64,000 nucleotides of DNA from Paraconexibacter antarcticus (GCF_024220175.1 NZ_CP098502.1:1674001-1738000); one strand, 5' to 3'; shown: positions 7,527 to 15,900, numbered from the stretch's first letter. A program made the numbers and translations. Notes: generated by a model from the letters alone, not told the origin.

Positions 7527-8119
7527 GCCTCGAGCCGAAGCAGGAGCGCAGCCATGCGACACGTCGGCGGCTGCTGGATGCCGCCGTCGACGTCCTACTG
7601 GAACAGGGTTACGCGCGCCTGACCACGGCGGCGGTCGCGCAGCGGGCCGGTGTCTCGCGTGGTGCGCAGCAGCATCACTTCAGTGACCGCGCCGAGCTTC
7701 TCGCGGCGGCGGTCCGCGAGCTCGCAGACCGTCAGATGGCCGAGCTCGAGGCGCGTGTATCAGCGGTGGCCCGCGGGCCGAAGCGCACCGAGCGCATCTT
7801 GGACGTGCTGTTTCAACAGTACGGCGGCCCGCTGTTCGGACTGATCCTCGAGCTGGCGTTGGCCGCGCGCGCCGACCCCGAGGTGCACGCTGTGGTGACC
7901 GAGCAGGAAGCGGCGATCAACCGTGCGATCTACGCTACGTCGAAGGCGGTGTTCGGCGACGCGATCACCGCGTTCCCGACGATGGGCCGCCGCTGGGCGC
8001 TCGCGCTGAGCGCCACCCGAGGCATGGCGGTCCTGACGCTGCTCGGGCATCCACCGGACGGCGTGCAGAAGCAGTGGCGTGCCACGCGCCGCGAGCTGGC
8101 CACGCTCCTCGACGGGTAG
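7523..8119 (+). CDS. TetR-family regulator (apparent CTG start)
   Basis: 198-aa regulator. Its N-terminal HTH reads LLDAAVDVLLEQGYARLTTA, then AVAQRAGVSRGAQQHHFSDR, typical TetR; the C-terminal helices form the ligand domain. The frame has no ATG, GTG or TTG between the preceding in-frame stop at 7463 and the HTH. The only plausible start is the CTG at 7523, which overlaps the SDR stop as CTGA, copying the usual ATGA coupling, and gives a normal 14-residue arm before the first helix. It is a candidate repressor for the 16-bp operator family, because TetR proteins bind such palindromes and sense acyl-CoA in many fatty-acid regulons. The other candidate is at 22031. Confidence 0.8.
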   Translation: MSLEPKQERSHATRRRLLDAAVDVLLEQGYARLTTAAVAQRAGVSRGAQQHHFSDRAELLAAAVRELADRQMAELEARVSAVARGPKRTERILDVLFQQYGGPLFGLILELALAARADPEVHAVVTEQEAAINRAIYATSKAVFGDAITAFPTMGRRWALALSATRGMAVLTLLGHPPDGVQKQWRATRRELATLLDG

Positions 8120-8131
8120 GTGCGGCGGCTG

Positions 8132-9235
8132 CTACGCCGGTACGCCGGCGCTGACACGGAGCGGCAGGGAGTCTCCGATCAGCTGACGGTGCTTGGACGG
8201 CGACCCGAACAAGGAGAGGTTGACCTTCGCGCGCTTGTAGAGGAAGTGCAGGTCGTGCTCCCAGGTGAATCCCACCGCGCCGTGCAACGACATCGCGTTG
8301 TCGGCCACGCGGGAGGCGGCATCGCCGCTGACGAACTTCGCCACCGAGGCGTGCAGCGCGAGGTCCGGCTCGCCGTTGTCGACGGACCAGGCGGCGAAAT
8401 ATGTCGCTGATCGGGAGACCTCGACGTCCACGAGCATCTCTGCCGACGTGTGCTTGAGCGACTGGAACTTGCCGATGGGGACGCCGAACTGCTCTCGCTC
8501 CCCGATGTACTGGACGGTCATGTCGAGCATCTTCTGGGCGGCACCGAGCGAGTCGGCCGCGACGAGGATCGCCGCGCGGGGTCCCAGCACGGCCAAGTCG
8601 ACGGGGGACGCCCCGACGCGGACGACACGGGCGTCCGCGAGCGTGACGGTCGAGAGGTCCCGGCCAGGGTCCGCGGATGGCGTCGGGGTGACGGTCGCCT
8701 GCGAGCAGTCGCAGCAGAAGAGGCGCACATCGCCGTCGACGTCGACGGGCACGAGGATCACGTCGGCGGCTTGCGCCCCGAGCACGTGCGCGACGGTGCC
8801 GCTTGCCGTCCATTCGTCGCCGAACGGCGCGACGTCGATGACCGCCGCCGCCAGCGGGCTGCCGGCATCGACGGCGAGCGCGGCCAGACGCTCCCCGGCC
8901 GCCAACTCCTGGAGCAGCGGGTCGGCGACCCCGCCTGCGGCAAGCACCGCGGCAACGGCCAGGCCCGTGTGGGCGAGGAGCGCCCCAGGCACTGACGCGC
9001 GCGCGTGCTCTTCAACCGCGAGGACGAGCTCGACGAGGCCGCCGCCCTGCCCGCCGTCCACCGTGTCCGGCACGCCGATGCCGGTCCAGCCCTGCTGGAC
9101 GGCGACGGTGGTGGCGGGGCGTCCGTCACCGGCCTCGAGCCACTCGCGGACGGTCGTGGCCGGCGCTGAGCGCTCGAGCGCGCCGCGAACGGCTGCGCGC
9201 AGCATCTCCTGCTCGTCGGTCAGTGCGAAGATCAT
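8132..9235 (-). CDS. Acyl-CoA dehydrogenase (short FadE type)
   Basis: 367-aa acyl-CoA dehydrogenase-fold protein: N-terminal MIFALTDEQEMLRAAVRGAL, a central beta domain, then GEREQFGVPIGKFQSLKHT, and a C-terminal GAVGFTWEHDLHFLYKRAK. It lacks the usual C-terminal EGTxE block (the end reads SPSKHRQLIGDSLP), as in the short partner subunits of actinobacterial FadE heterotetramers. It may therefore work with a second subunit. It ends 12 nt from the convergent TetR stop and lies 9 nt downstream of the MenB/BadI-like hydrolase gene, from which it is probably co-transcribed under operator site 5. Confidence 0.85.
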   Translation of the reverse strand: MIFALTDEQEMLRAAVRGALERSAPATTVREWLEAGDGRPATTVAVQQGWTGIGVPDTVDGGQGGGLVELVLAVEEHARASVPGALLAHTGLAVAAVLAAGGVADPLLQELAAGERLAALAVDAGSPLAAAVIDVAPFGDEWTASGTVAHVLGAQAADVILVPVDVDGDVRLFCCDCSQATVTPTPSADPGRDLSTVTLADARVVRVGASPVDLAVLGPRAAILVAADSLGAAQKMLDMTVQYIGEREQFGVPIGKFQSLKHTSAEMLVDVEVSRSATYFAAWSVDNGEPDLALHASVAKFVSGDAASRVADNAMSLHGAVGFTWEHDLHFLYKRAKVNLSLFGSPSKHRQLIGDSLPLRVSAGVPA

Positions 9236-9244
9236 CGCGCTACC

Positions 9245-10054
9245 TCAGCGCCACGCGGAGAAGTCGGGGACGCGCTTCTCCAGGAAGGCGGTGGCGCCCT
9301 CCTGCTGCTCGCCGGACTCGAAGAAGCCGGGGTTGATCTCGCCGAGGAAGTCCGCATCGTCCTGCCGGGCGCGGAGCGGCGCCCATTCATCGTCGAACGA
9401 CTTCTTGAGCACCTTCAGCACCGTCGGGCTCAGCGCCAGCATCTCGTCGGCCCACTTGCGGACCTCGACGTCGAGCGCGTCGGCTGGGACGACGGCATTG
9501 ACGAGACCCCAGTCCAGCATCTGCGCGGGCGTGTACTTGCGACACATCAGCCACATCTCGCGGGCGCGCTTCTCACCGAGGTTGCGGGCGAGGTAGGACA
9601 CGATCGAGCCCGACGCCGGGCTGCCGACACGGGCGCCGTTCTGCCCGAACGTCGAGCGGTCCGAAGCGATCGTGATATCGCAGTGATAGGCGAGGTGGTT
9701 GCCGCCGCCGATGGCGTACCCGTCGACGCGCGCGATGACCGGTTTCAGGCAATCGCGCATGGCGTCGTAGAGGCCGACCATGACGTTGTCGACCTTGAGC
9801 TCCTCGAGTCCGCCATCCTTCTCCCACTCCATGTCGCCGCCGGCGCAGAAGGCGCGGCCTCCGGCGCCCGTCAGGACCGCGACTCCGACCTGCCCGTCGT
9901 CGCGGACGCGGTTAAAGGCGTCGATCATCTCGCGGAGGGTGTGCGGGGTGAAGGCGTTCAGCCGGTTCTGCCGGTCGATCGTCACAGTGGCCACCCCGTC
10001 CGACACATCGAACTGGATGTCGGTGTACGTCGTCTCGGTCTCGGTCTCGGGCAT
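9245..10054 (-). CDS. MenB/BadI-like crotonase-fold ring hydrolase or Claisen-type enzyme
   Basis: 269-aa crotonase-superfamily protein. It reads AFCAGGDMEW, then PVIARVDGYAIGGGNHLAYH, CDITIASDRSTFGQNGARVG, REMWLMCRKYTPAQMLDWGL and AFLEKRVPDF. GYAIGGGN, FGQNGARVGS and the REMW-(M/L)CRKY block are the hallmarks shared by MenB (naphthoyl-CoA synthase) and BadI (2-ketocyclohexanecarboxyl-CoA hydrolase), rather than ordinary enoyl-CoA hydratases. No other menaquinone gene is nearby and the setting is catabolic, so a BadI-like hydrolytic C-C (ring) cleavage is the better guess. I chose ATG 10054 (GAGG 9 nt upstream) over upstream ATGs at 10060 and 10117, because the latter falls beyond operator site 5. 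Confidence 0.75.
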   Translation of the reverse strand: MPETETETTYTDIQFDVSDGVATVTIDRQNRLNAFTPHTLREMIDAFNRVRDDGQVGVAVLTGAGGRAFCAGGDMEWEKDGGLEELKVDNVMVGLYDAMRDCLKPVIARVDGYAIGGGNHLAYHCDITIASDRSTFGQNGARVGSPASGSIVSYLARNLGEKRAREMWLMCRKYTPAQMLDWGLVNAVVPADALDVEVRKWADEMLALSPTVLKVLKKSFDDEWAPLRARQDDADFLGEINPGFFESGEQQEGATAFLEKRVPDFSAWR

Positions 10055-10076
10055 CGTCATCGTCCTCGGCTCGATG

Positions 10077-10092
10077 GTGAACAACGGTTTAC
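10077..10092 (+). promoter_or_regulatory. Island operator site 5 (GTGAAC AACG GTTTAC)
   Basis: Almost perfectly palindromic copy, 22 nt upstream of the minus-strand MenB/BadI-like gene start at 10054. Confidence 0.7.
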
Positions 10093-10106
10093 GAGATCCT
10101 AGCCTG

Positions 10107-10922
10107 TCAGCCGACACCGGCGCCAGTCGTGCCTGTCGCGACGATCGTCTGGCCCGTGATGTAGCCGCTTTCGGCGGAGCAGAGAAACGCGATCAGCGGT
10201 GCCACGTCCTGCGGGGTTCCCGGGCGACCGAGGGTGTTGATGCGGGACTGGAGCGCGTAGAACGCCTCACGGCGTGCCTTCGGGATGCTCTCGGTCATGT
10301 CCGTCACCGCTCGGGGGCTGACGACGTTGACCGTGATCCCATGGTGGCCGACCTCCTTCGCGAGGCTCAGGGAGAACCCGATGACCCCGGCCTTCGCCGC
10401 GGCGTAGTTGGCCTGCCCGACGTTGCCGTGCAGGCCGGCGACCGAGCTCGTGTTCACGATCCGGCCAGGACGGCTGGCCTCACGCCACGCGCGCACCGCC
10501 TCGCGGCAGACGAAGAAGGTGCCGTCAAGGGAGGCGGAGATGACCCGCCGCCACTGCTCATCGTCCATGTGGACGACGGTGCGGTCCTGGGTCAGGCCGG
10601 CGTTGTTCACGACGGCGTCGAGCGGTCCGAGCTCGTCCCAGGCGCGACGGACGATCGCGGCCGCCTCGTCGGCGTGGCCGACATCGCCGGGCACGGCCAC
10701 GGCCCGCCCGCCCTGCGCGATGACCTGCTCGGCGACATGGTGTGCGCGGTCGCCGTCTCGGCCGTTGATGGCCACCGCGGCGCCACGCGCGCTCAGGTCG
10801 AGCACGTACCCGTGGCCGAGCCCGCGCGTGGCCCCGGTCACCAGGATCGTGCGGCCTGCGAGCGTGGGCAGGGGTGGGCCAGCAGCGGGTTCTGCGGAGC
10901 GGGGCGATCGGTCGTTGCGCAC
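10107..10922 (-). CDS. SDR-family oxidoreductase
   Basis: 271-aa SDR with TGATRGLG, NNAG, NTSSVAGL, YAAAK and ESGYITGQTIVATGG, so catalytically complete. The conserved fold begins at LAGRTILVTGATRG. GTG 10922 gives a 24-residue leader and is the only start between the fold and operator site 6, which ends 8 nt upstream. No ribosome-binding site is visible, so the mRNA may be leaderless. It is divergent from the crotonase gene at 10963, with the shared operator between them. A role as 3-hydroxyacyl-CoA or cyclic alcohol dehydrogenase is likely but not resolved. Confidence 0.8.
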   Translation of the reverse strand: MRNDRSPRSAEPAAGPPLPTLAGRTILVTGATRGLGHGYVLDLSARGAAVAINGRDGDRAHHVAEQVIAQGGRAVAVPGDVGHADEAAAIVRRAWDELGPLDAVVNNAGLTQDRTVVHMDDEQWRRVISASLDGTFFVCREAVRAWREASRPGRIVNTSSVAGLHGNVGQANYAAAKAGVIGFSLSLAKEVGHHGITVNVVSPRAVTDMTESIPKARREAFYALQSRINTLGRPGTPQDVAPLIAFLCSAESGYITGQTIVATGTTGAGVG

Positions 10923-10930
10923 CGCTGTAC

Positions 10931-10946
10931 AGTAACGACGGTTCAC
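10931..10946 (+). promoter_or_regulatory. Island operator site 6, shared by divergent genes (AGTAAC GACG GTTCAC)
   Basis: Lies 8 nt from the SDR GTG at 10922 (-) and 16 nt from the crotonase ATG at 10963 (+), inside a 40-nt divergent spacer. One bound repressor could shut both genes. Confidence 0.7.
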
Positions 10947-10962
10947 GAATACTGGAGACGAG

Positions 10963-11802
10963 ATGACCGTGACCGAAGGCGCCAGCGCGGCGCCGACCGG
11001 CGGACTGGCTGAAGGCATCGACCCATGGCTGCGCCTCGAGCAGCACCGCGGCACGCTGATCCTCACGCTGAACCGCCCCGAGCGCCGCAACGCGGTGGCG
11101 TGGGGGCAGATCGCGCAGATCGCGACCGTGCTCGAGCGCGCGGCCGCCGACGACAGCGTGCGCGTGGTTGTCCTCACCGGCGAGGGCGTCGCGTTCTCGG
11201 CCGGGGGCGACGTGAAGGATCAGGCCTCGCGGCGGGAGTGGGGCACCGTCGAGCGCCTGCGTCGGGCAGCGCCGATGATCGCGTCCATCCAGGCGGTGTG
11301 GGACTTCCCGAAGCCGCTGATCGCCGCAGTCAACGGCGTGGCCGCCGGCGCGGGGGTCGGCATGGCGCTGCTTTGTGACATGCGTCTCGCCTCGGCAGAG
11401 GCGCGGCTCGGCTTTGCGTTCGTCCGTGTCGGGCTCGGTCCGGACTACGGTGTCTCGTACACGCTGCCCCGGACCGTCGGACCCGGGCACGCCGCGCGTC
11501 TGCTCTATTCGGGGGCGTACGTCGAGGCGGATGAGGCGTTGCGCCTTGGGCTCGTCGACTCCGTCCATGCCCCGGAGCAGTTGCTGCCCGGCGCGCTCGC
11601 CCTCGCGGCCGAGATCGCCGAGCGGGCACCGTTCGGCGTCCGGCTCGCGAAGGCGGCGTTGCGCCGGGCCGGGAGCGCCGACCTGGCGACCACGCTGCGC
11701 ACCGAGATGCAGGGACAGTTCCTGGCCACGGCGACCGAAGACCACCGCGAGGGAACCCTGGCGTTCGCCGAGAAGCGCACGCCGAAGTTCCGTGACCGCT
11801 GA
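10963..11802 (+). CDS. Enoyl-CoA hydratase/isomerase (PaaG/ECI-like)
   Basis: 279-aa crotonase. It has RNAVAWGQIAQ, VAFSAGGDVKD (oxyanion GGD), PKPLIAAVNGVAAGAG and FVRVGLGPDYGVSYTLPR. The two classical hydratase glutamates are replaced: the second-loop position carries Asp (GPDYG), as in isomerases of the PaaG/Delta3-Delta2-enoyl-CoA isomerase type. I therefore favour a double-bond isomerase over a hydratase. The first ~25 residues (MTVTEGASAAPTGGLAEGID) are an extra leader. The gene stands alone on + and faces the ADH pseudogene remains. It is controlled with the divergent SDR by operator site 6. Confidence 0.85.
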   Translation: MTVTEGASAAPTGGLAEGIDPWLRLEQHRGTLILTLNRPERRNAVAWGQIAQIATVLERAAADDSVRVVVLTGEGVAFSAGGDVKDQASRREWGTVERLRRAAPMIASIQAVWDFPKPLIAAVNGVAAGAGVGMALLCDMRLASAEARLGFAFVRVGLGPDYGVSYTLPRTVGPGHAARLLYSGAYVEADEALRLGLVDSVHAPEQLLPGALALAAEIAERAPFGVRLAKAALRRAGSADLATTLRTEMQGQFLATATEDHREGTLAFAEKRTPKFRDR

Positions 11803-11945
11803 ATGATCGCCTCCACGAGGCCGGCGTGGGCGGACCGCTTGACGAGCAGTCGTGAGCGGCGGTGCACATCTCGCCCTGGTTGAAGGAGATCCCGGGAGAA
11901 GGCGGTCTCCGCGACCGTCTTCAGGTCGGCGTCTGTCACCGGGCA
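11803..11945 (-). pseudogene. Iron-type alcohol dehydrogenase C-terminal scrap (tentative)
   Basis: A minus-strand frame beginning at 11939 reads TDADLKTVAETAFSRDLLQP, which resembles the last conserved segment of iron-containing alcohol dehydrogenases (GVTDxDLxxLAExAxxDxxxxxNPR). It then goes out of register. No start, metal-binding histidines or N-terminal domain are present. Together with the zinc-type fragment upstream it fills the space between the crotonase at 10963 and the dehydrogenase at 12788. Confidence 0.35.
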
Positions 11946-11949
11946 GAGG

Positions 11950-12468
11950 CGAACATCTGGATGACCGTTCGGACCGCGTCATCGCTCGCGGCCAGGTCGG
12001 TGAAGCCGTCGTCGAGGCGCCCCGGTGGGTGGGATCGCCCGCGAGTCGACGCGGCGAGCGTCGGGTCCCCGCGCAGGTCGCCCCACATGGCCCGATCTCC
12101 TGAAGGATGCGCGGGTCGTAGAGCGCGACCCCGATGACCGAGATGTTGCGCGTGAGCAGCGCGAGCATCGGCAGGTCGGTTCGGCGCCTCCGAGCGCCAG
12201 CGGTGTTCCCAGGGAATCGTGGGTCAACCCGGCGCCGAGCGCGTGAATGCGCCCGACGGTCTCATGGCCGAGGAGCACCCCGGCCGTCTGGGCGGGTCCC
12301 TCGACCACAGGATCCTCGCCGCGCCGGTGGTGCGCGCCCGAGCTGCGGCGCTCGTGTACTCCAGGCGCGCCACCGCAGCGCCCGGTTCGGGGTCGGGCAC
12401 CGGTACTCGAGGGCATGGAAGAGGCGGGCGCTTCCATCGAAGACGGGCGCGCGTCCGGTGATCGTCAT
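11950..12468 (-). pseudogene. Zinc-dependent alcohol dehydrogenase remnant, several frameshifts
   Basis: Minus-strand pieces in different frames follow the order of a zinc ADH. The N-terminus from ATG 12468 reads MTITGRAPVFDGSARLFHAL and EYRCPTPN; then comes GVLLGHETVGRIHALGAGLT with HDSLGTPLALG (the GHE catalytic-zinc block); and finally MLALLTRNISVIGVALYDPR in the cofactor domain. At least three frameshifts and a large internal loss of the zinc-ligand loop and Rossmann GxGxxG segment make it non-functional. It lies 73 nt downstream of operator site 7, so it once belonged to the regulon. Confidence 0.65.
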
Positions 12469-12541
12469 CGGGGTCGTGTGCCGGCCAGAAGATGCAGGGC
12501 AGTATCGAGTTCTCTGGTTTGACGCTTGTGGAATGACGTCG

Positions 12542-12557
12542 GTTAACGTTAGTTTAT
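12542..12557 (+). promoter_or_regulatory. Island operator site 7 (GTTAAC GTTA GTTTAT)
   Basis: Copy of the operator between the ADH remnant start (12468, minus) and the dehydrogenase start (12788, plus), 73 and 230 nt away. The rest of 12558-12787 shows no gene. Confidence 0.55.
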
Positions 12558-12787
12558 TGCCATCACATGAGCGGCCTGACGCCTGGGCCTGACCCGAGCT
12601 GCACATGGCGGCGACGGCAAGGACCGACCTCCCTGACCGGGGTCACACCGTCCATCCGCCCCTGCTCGTCGACTGCCGCGCGCAGGGCGAGTACCAACTT
12701 CCCGCTCACTGACTACCGTTTTTGAGATCGCGGTGATGTCGGCCGACCACACAGCCCACGTCGCCGCGTGAAACCAAGGAGCCGCTG

Positions 12788-13933
12788 ATGCGCCTGCCCG
12801 ACCTGCAACTGCCGCCCGATGCCGACGCCCTGCGCAGCGAGGTCCGAGAGTTCCTCGCCGACGAGCTCCGCGAGCGCCGGTGGGAGCCGCGCGTGGACTC
12901 ATGGCTCTCGGGATTCGATCCGGACTTCAGCCGCCGGCTCGGTGCTCGGGGGTGGCTCGGCATGACCTGGCCGACGAGATACGGCGGCGGCGGCCGCTCG
13001 CCGCTCGAGCGCTACGTCGTCACCGAGGAGTTGCTGGCGGCCGGTGCGCCGGTCGGCGCGCACTGGGTATCCGATCGGCAGACCGGCCAACTGCTGCTGC
13101 GCTTCGGAAGCGAGGCGCAGCGCGTGGAGCTGCTGCCGCCGATGATCCGCGGCGAGCTCTACTTCGCGATCGGCATGAGCGAGCCCGACGCCGGGTCGGA
13201 TCTGGCAGCGGTGCGGACGCGCGGCGAGCGCGTCGACGGCGGTTGGACCCTCCACGGGGCCAAAGTCTGGACGAGCGGTGCCCATCGTTGCCAGTGGGCC
13301 ATCGTGCTCTGCCGCACCTCCCCACGCGGGGAGGACCGGCACGCGGGGATGTCGCAGATGCTGCTGGACCTCGGCCACACCAGGGGCGTGGAGATCCGCC
13401 CGATCATCTCGATGACCGGTGAGCACCACTTCAACGAGGTGATCCTCGACGGCGCGTTCGTGCCCGACGCGATGGTGGTCGGGCGGGTCGGCGACGGCTG
13501 GCGCCAGGTGACGTCGGAGCTCGCGTTGGAGCGCAGCGGACCCGAGCGCTTCCTGTCGACGCTGCCGCTGCTCACGGTCCTCATCGACCGGCTCGCAAAG
13601 ACCGCGGGCCCGCACGAGGCGACCGCTATCGGCGAGCTTGTCGCCGGCCTGATGACCCTGCGGCGGCTTTCGATGTCTGTCGCCGCGGCGATCGCGGCGG
13701 GTGATGATCCGGCCGTCGACGCCGCGCTGGTGAAGGACCTCGGCACGCGGTTCGAGCGTACCGTCACGGCGACTGCCCGCCGTCTCCTCCCCTGCGAGCC
13801 GGACCTCGGCAGCGACGACGTGTTGGCGATGCGCTTGGCCGACTCCGTCCTCAGCGCGCCGGCGGGGACGCTCCGCGGCGGGACAAACGAGATCCTGCGC
13901 ACGATCGTGGCGCGCTCGCTGGAGACCGCATGA
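12788..13933 (+). CDS. Acyl-CoA dehydrogenase
   Basis: 381-aa FAD enzyme: MTWPTRYGGGGRSPLERYVV, SEPDAGSDLAAVRTRGERVD, GAKVWTSGAHRCQWAIVLCR, GEHHFNEVILDGAFVPD (flavin- and substrate-domain blocks), a helix reading LALERSGPERFL with a possible catalytic Glu in the isovaleryl-CoA-dehydrogenase position, and a C-terminal APAGTLRGGTNEILRTIVAR, where the usual EGT is GGT. It starts at ATG 12788 behind AAGGAG. It is followed by a second, less conserved dehydrogenase (14001); such pairs form alpha2-beta2 FadE heterotetramers, known for steroid side-chain and ring CoA-thioesters in actinobacteria. Electrons would go to EtfBA (24894-26680). Confidence 0.9.
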   Translation: MRLPDLQLPPDADALRSEVREFLADELRERRWEPRVDSWLSGFDPDFSRRLGARGWLGMTWPTRYGGGGRSPLERYVVTEELLAAGAPVGAHWVSDRQTGQLLLRFGSEAQRVELLPPMIRGELYFAIGMSEPDAGSDLAAVRTRGERVDGGWTLHGAKVWTSGAHRCQWAIVLCRTSPRGEDRHAGMSQMLLDLGHTRGVEIRPIISMTGEHHFNEVILDGAFVPDAMVVGRVGDGWRQVTSELALERSGPERFLSTLPLLTVLIDRLAKTAGPHEATAIGELVAGLMTLRRLSMSVAAAIAAGDDPAVDAALVKDLGTRFERTVTATARRLLPCEPDLGSDDVLAMRLADSVLSAPAGTLRGGTNEILRTIVARSLETA

Positions 13934-14000
13934 TCCCGGCGCGATGGACGCAAAGACCCTACGCGCGAGGCACGCTGCCCACCACCCGAAAGGCCACGCC

Positions 14001-15095
14001 ATGAGCGACCACCGTCATCTCCTGCTCGACACCGTCGGGCGGATGTTGTCCGAGTGCTGCGGTCCCGACGTTGTCGGCGCGGCCGAGGGCTCCTGGCCCG
14101 CGGACCTGTGGCGCGTGGTGGAGGCGGCAGGCCTGCCGCTGGCTGCGGTCGACGAAGCCGCGGGCGGTGGCGGCGCGACGGTCGCTGACGCGCTCACGGT
14201 CGCGCGTCTGGCCGCGTCATACGCGGCGCCGCTCCCACTCGGCGAGACGGGACTGCTCGCCGGGCATCTGCTCACGACCGCTGGCCTCGCGGTCCCGTCC
14301 GGTCCACTGGCGGCAGCCTGGACCGGCGTCGAGGTTCGTCTTGACGGTGGGCGCTGCGTCCTGTCCGGACGCGCCGACCGGCTGCCTTGGGGCCGGGTGG
14401 CGTCGAGGATCGCCGTGCTCGCGGAAGGGGCGGACGGGCTCCACGTCTGCTCGGTCGAGCCATCGGCCGGGACCGTCGAGGTCGGCAGCAACGTCGCCGG
14501 CGAGCCGCGCGACTCGGTCGTGTTCCATGGCGTGGAGATCGCGGCTGGCGACCATGCCCGGGCCGCCGCCGAGGTCACTCGCGCGGCACTCGACGGTCGC
14601 GGCGCGCTGCTGCGCGCGGCGCAGATCGCCGGTGCGATCACCGCGGCGACCCGGCTCACGGTGATCTACGCAGGCGAGCGTCAGCAGTTCGGCCGGCCGA
14701 TCGCGAAGTTCCAGGCGGTCGGTCAACAGCTCGCGCTGCTCGCCGCCGAGGAGGCTGCGGCGAACGCGGCGGTCGAACTGGCCCTGGCCGCGCTTGACGC
14801 CGGCCGCGACGGCGTCGACGAGATTGCGGCGGCCAAGGTCCGGGCGGGAGAGGCCGCAGGATCTGCCGCCGAGATCGCTCACCAGGTGCATGGCGCGATC
14901 GGGTTCACGCGGGAGCATCGGCTCCACCACCTGACACGCCGCCTATGGGCCTGGCGGGACGAGTACGGCAGCGAGGCCATTTGGGCGCGCCGACTTGGTG
15001 AACGAGCGCTTACTGCCGGGGGGAACGCGACGTGGACCATGATCACCGACACGAGCCGCTCCGCGGCACCGGTCGCGTCGGGTGCCACGACGTGA
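14001..15095 (+). CDS. Acyl-CoA dehydrogenase, partner subunit type
   Basis: 364-aa dehydrogenase-fold protein with a divergent N-terminal half and a conserved C-terminal domain: GAITAATRLTVIYAGERQQF, GRPIAKFQAVGQQ, EIAHQVHGAIGFTREHRLHH and a final LTRRLWAWRDEYGSEAIWAR. The active-site glutamate blocks and the C-terminal GGTxE are missing, as in the non-catalytic or FAD-sharing beta subunits of heteromeric FadE enzymes. It starts at ATG 14001 (GAAAGG upstream), 67 nt after the partner gene at 12788. Its stop overlaps the GTG of the next crotonase as GTGA, so the three are one transcript. Confidence 0.85.
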   Translation: MSDHRHLLLDTVGRMLSECCGPDVVGAAEGSWPADLWRVVEAAGLPLAAVDEAAGGGGATVADALTVARLAASYAAPLPLGETGLLAGHLLTTAGLAVPSGPLAAAWTGVEVRLDGGRCVLSGRADRLPWGRVASRIAVLAEGADGLHVCSVEPSAGTVEVGSNVAGEPRDSVVFHGVEIAAGDHARAAAEVTRAALDGRGALLRAAQIAGAITAATRLTVIYAGERQQFGRPIAKFQAVGQQLALLAAEEAAANAAVELALAALDAGRDGVDEIAAAKVRAGEAAGSAAEIAHQVHGAIGFTREHRLHHLTRRLWAWRDEYGSEAIWARRLGERALTAGGNATWTMITDTSRSAAPVASGATT

Positions 15096-15844
15096 GCGAC
15101 GTCGACCTACGGATCCTCGACGGCGTCGCGACGCTCACCCTCACCGCGGCCGACCGGCGCAACTCACTCACCGTCGCGATGGCGCAGGACCTGATCGACG
15201 CGTGCGAGCAGATCGACGGTGACGTGGCCGTCGGCGCGGTCGTCGTCCACGGCTCGGGCGGGTACTTCTGCGCCGGGGCCCACCGCGACGCGCTCGCGGG
15301 CGCCGGCGTGGAGCCGGCTTCCCCCGCGGCGTTCAGCCAGATGGGTGCGATCTACGAGAGCTTCGCGCGGGTGGGCCGGCTCGCGCCACCGACGATCGCG
15401 GCGATCGTCGGTGGCGCGGTCGGGGCGGGCGTCAACCTCGCCTATGCGACCGATCTGCGGATCGTCGCCGACGACGCCAAGCTCCTGGCGGGATTCCTTC
15501 GCATCGGGCTGCACCCCGGCGGAGGGCATTTCGCGTTGTCGGGTCGCTTGGCGGGGCGTGAGGCCACGATGGCGGCGAGCGTGTTCGGAGAGCCGATCAG
15601 CGGACTGAGAGCGGTGGAGCTGGGCATCGCCTGGGAGGCCCTGCCCTCGGAGCAGGTCCTGGCCCGCGCCCAGGAGGTCGCGGCGCGGGCCGGCGCTGAC
15701 CCGGAGCTCGCGCGCCGGACGATCCGCTCCGCGCGGCAGGAGCTCGGCCCTCCGGCAGTGCCGTGGGACGTGGCGCTGGACGCCGAGCGAGGCTCGCAGA
15801 TGTGGTCGCTGCGGCGCCGGCACGAGCGAGCATCCGACGCGTGA
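15092..15844 (+). CDS. Enoyl-CoA hydratase/isomerase family protein
   Basis: 250-aa crotonase with RRNSLTVAMAQDLIDACEQI, YFCAGAHRDALAG, APPTIAAIVGGAVGAGVNLA and GFLRIGLHPGGGHFALSGRL. The oxyanion residues are present but the classical Glu pair is not: the second loop reads LHPGGGHF. Its precise chemistry (hydratase, isomerase or hydrolase) is uncertain. The start is GTG 15092, overlapping the stop of 14001 (GTGA). It is the third gene of the 12788-15844 operon. Confidence 0.8.
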   Translation: MSDVDLRILDGVATLTLTAADRRNSLTVAMAQDLIDACEQIDGDVAVGAVVVHGSGGYFCAGAHRDALAGAGVEPASPAAFSQMGAIYESFARVGRLAPPTIAAIVGGAVGAGVNLAYATDLRIVADDAKLLAGFLRIGLHPGGGHFALSGRLAGREATMAASVFGEPISGLRAVELGIAWEALPSEQVLARAQEVAARAGADPELARRTIRSARQELGPPAVPWDVALDAERGSQMWSLRRRHERASDA

Positions 15845-15884
15845 GCATCACGCTGGCGGCCGCCGTGCACGGAGTCCGCTGTGT

Positions 15885-15900
15885 GAGAACGGACGTTCAC
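15885..15900 (+). promoter_or_regulatory. Island operator site 8 (GAGAAC GGAC GTTCAC)
   Basis: Copy 45 nt upstream of the dehydrogenase ATG at 15946. It indicates a new promoter for the 15946-21951 operon. Confidence 0.65.

Noticed and set aside
9245..10054. A true menaquinone MenB
   Set aside because: No menaquinone neighbours; operator and operon are catabolic. Not fully excluded, so the call stays MenB/BadI-like.
10107..11177. A longer 356-aa SDR start
   Set aside because: The extra residues are antisense to the crotonase at 10963 and cross the operator; GTG 10922 is preferred.
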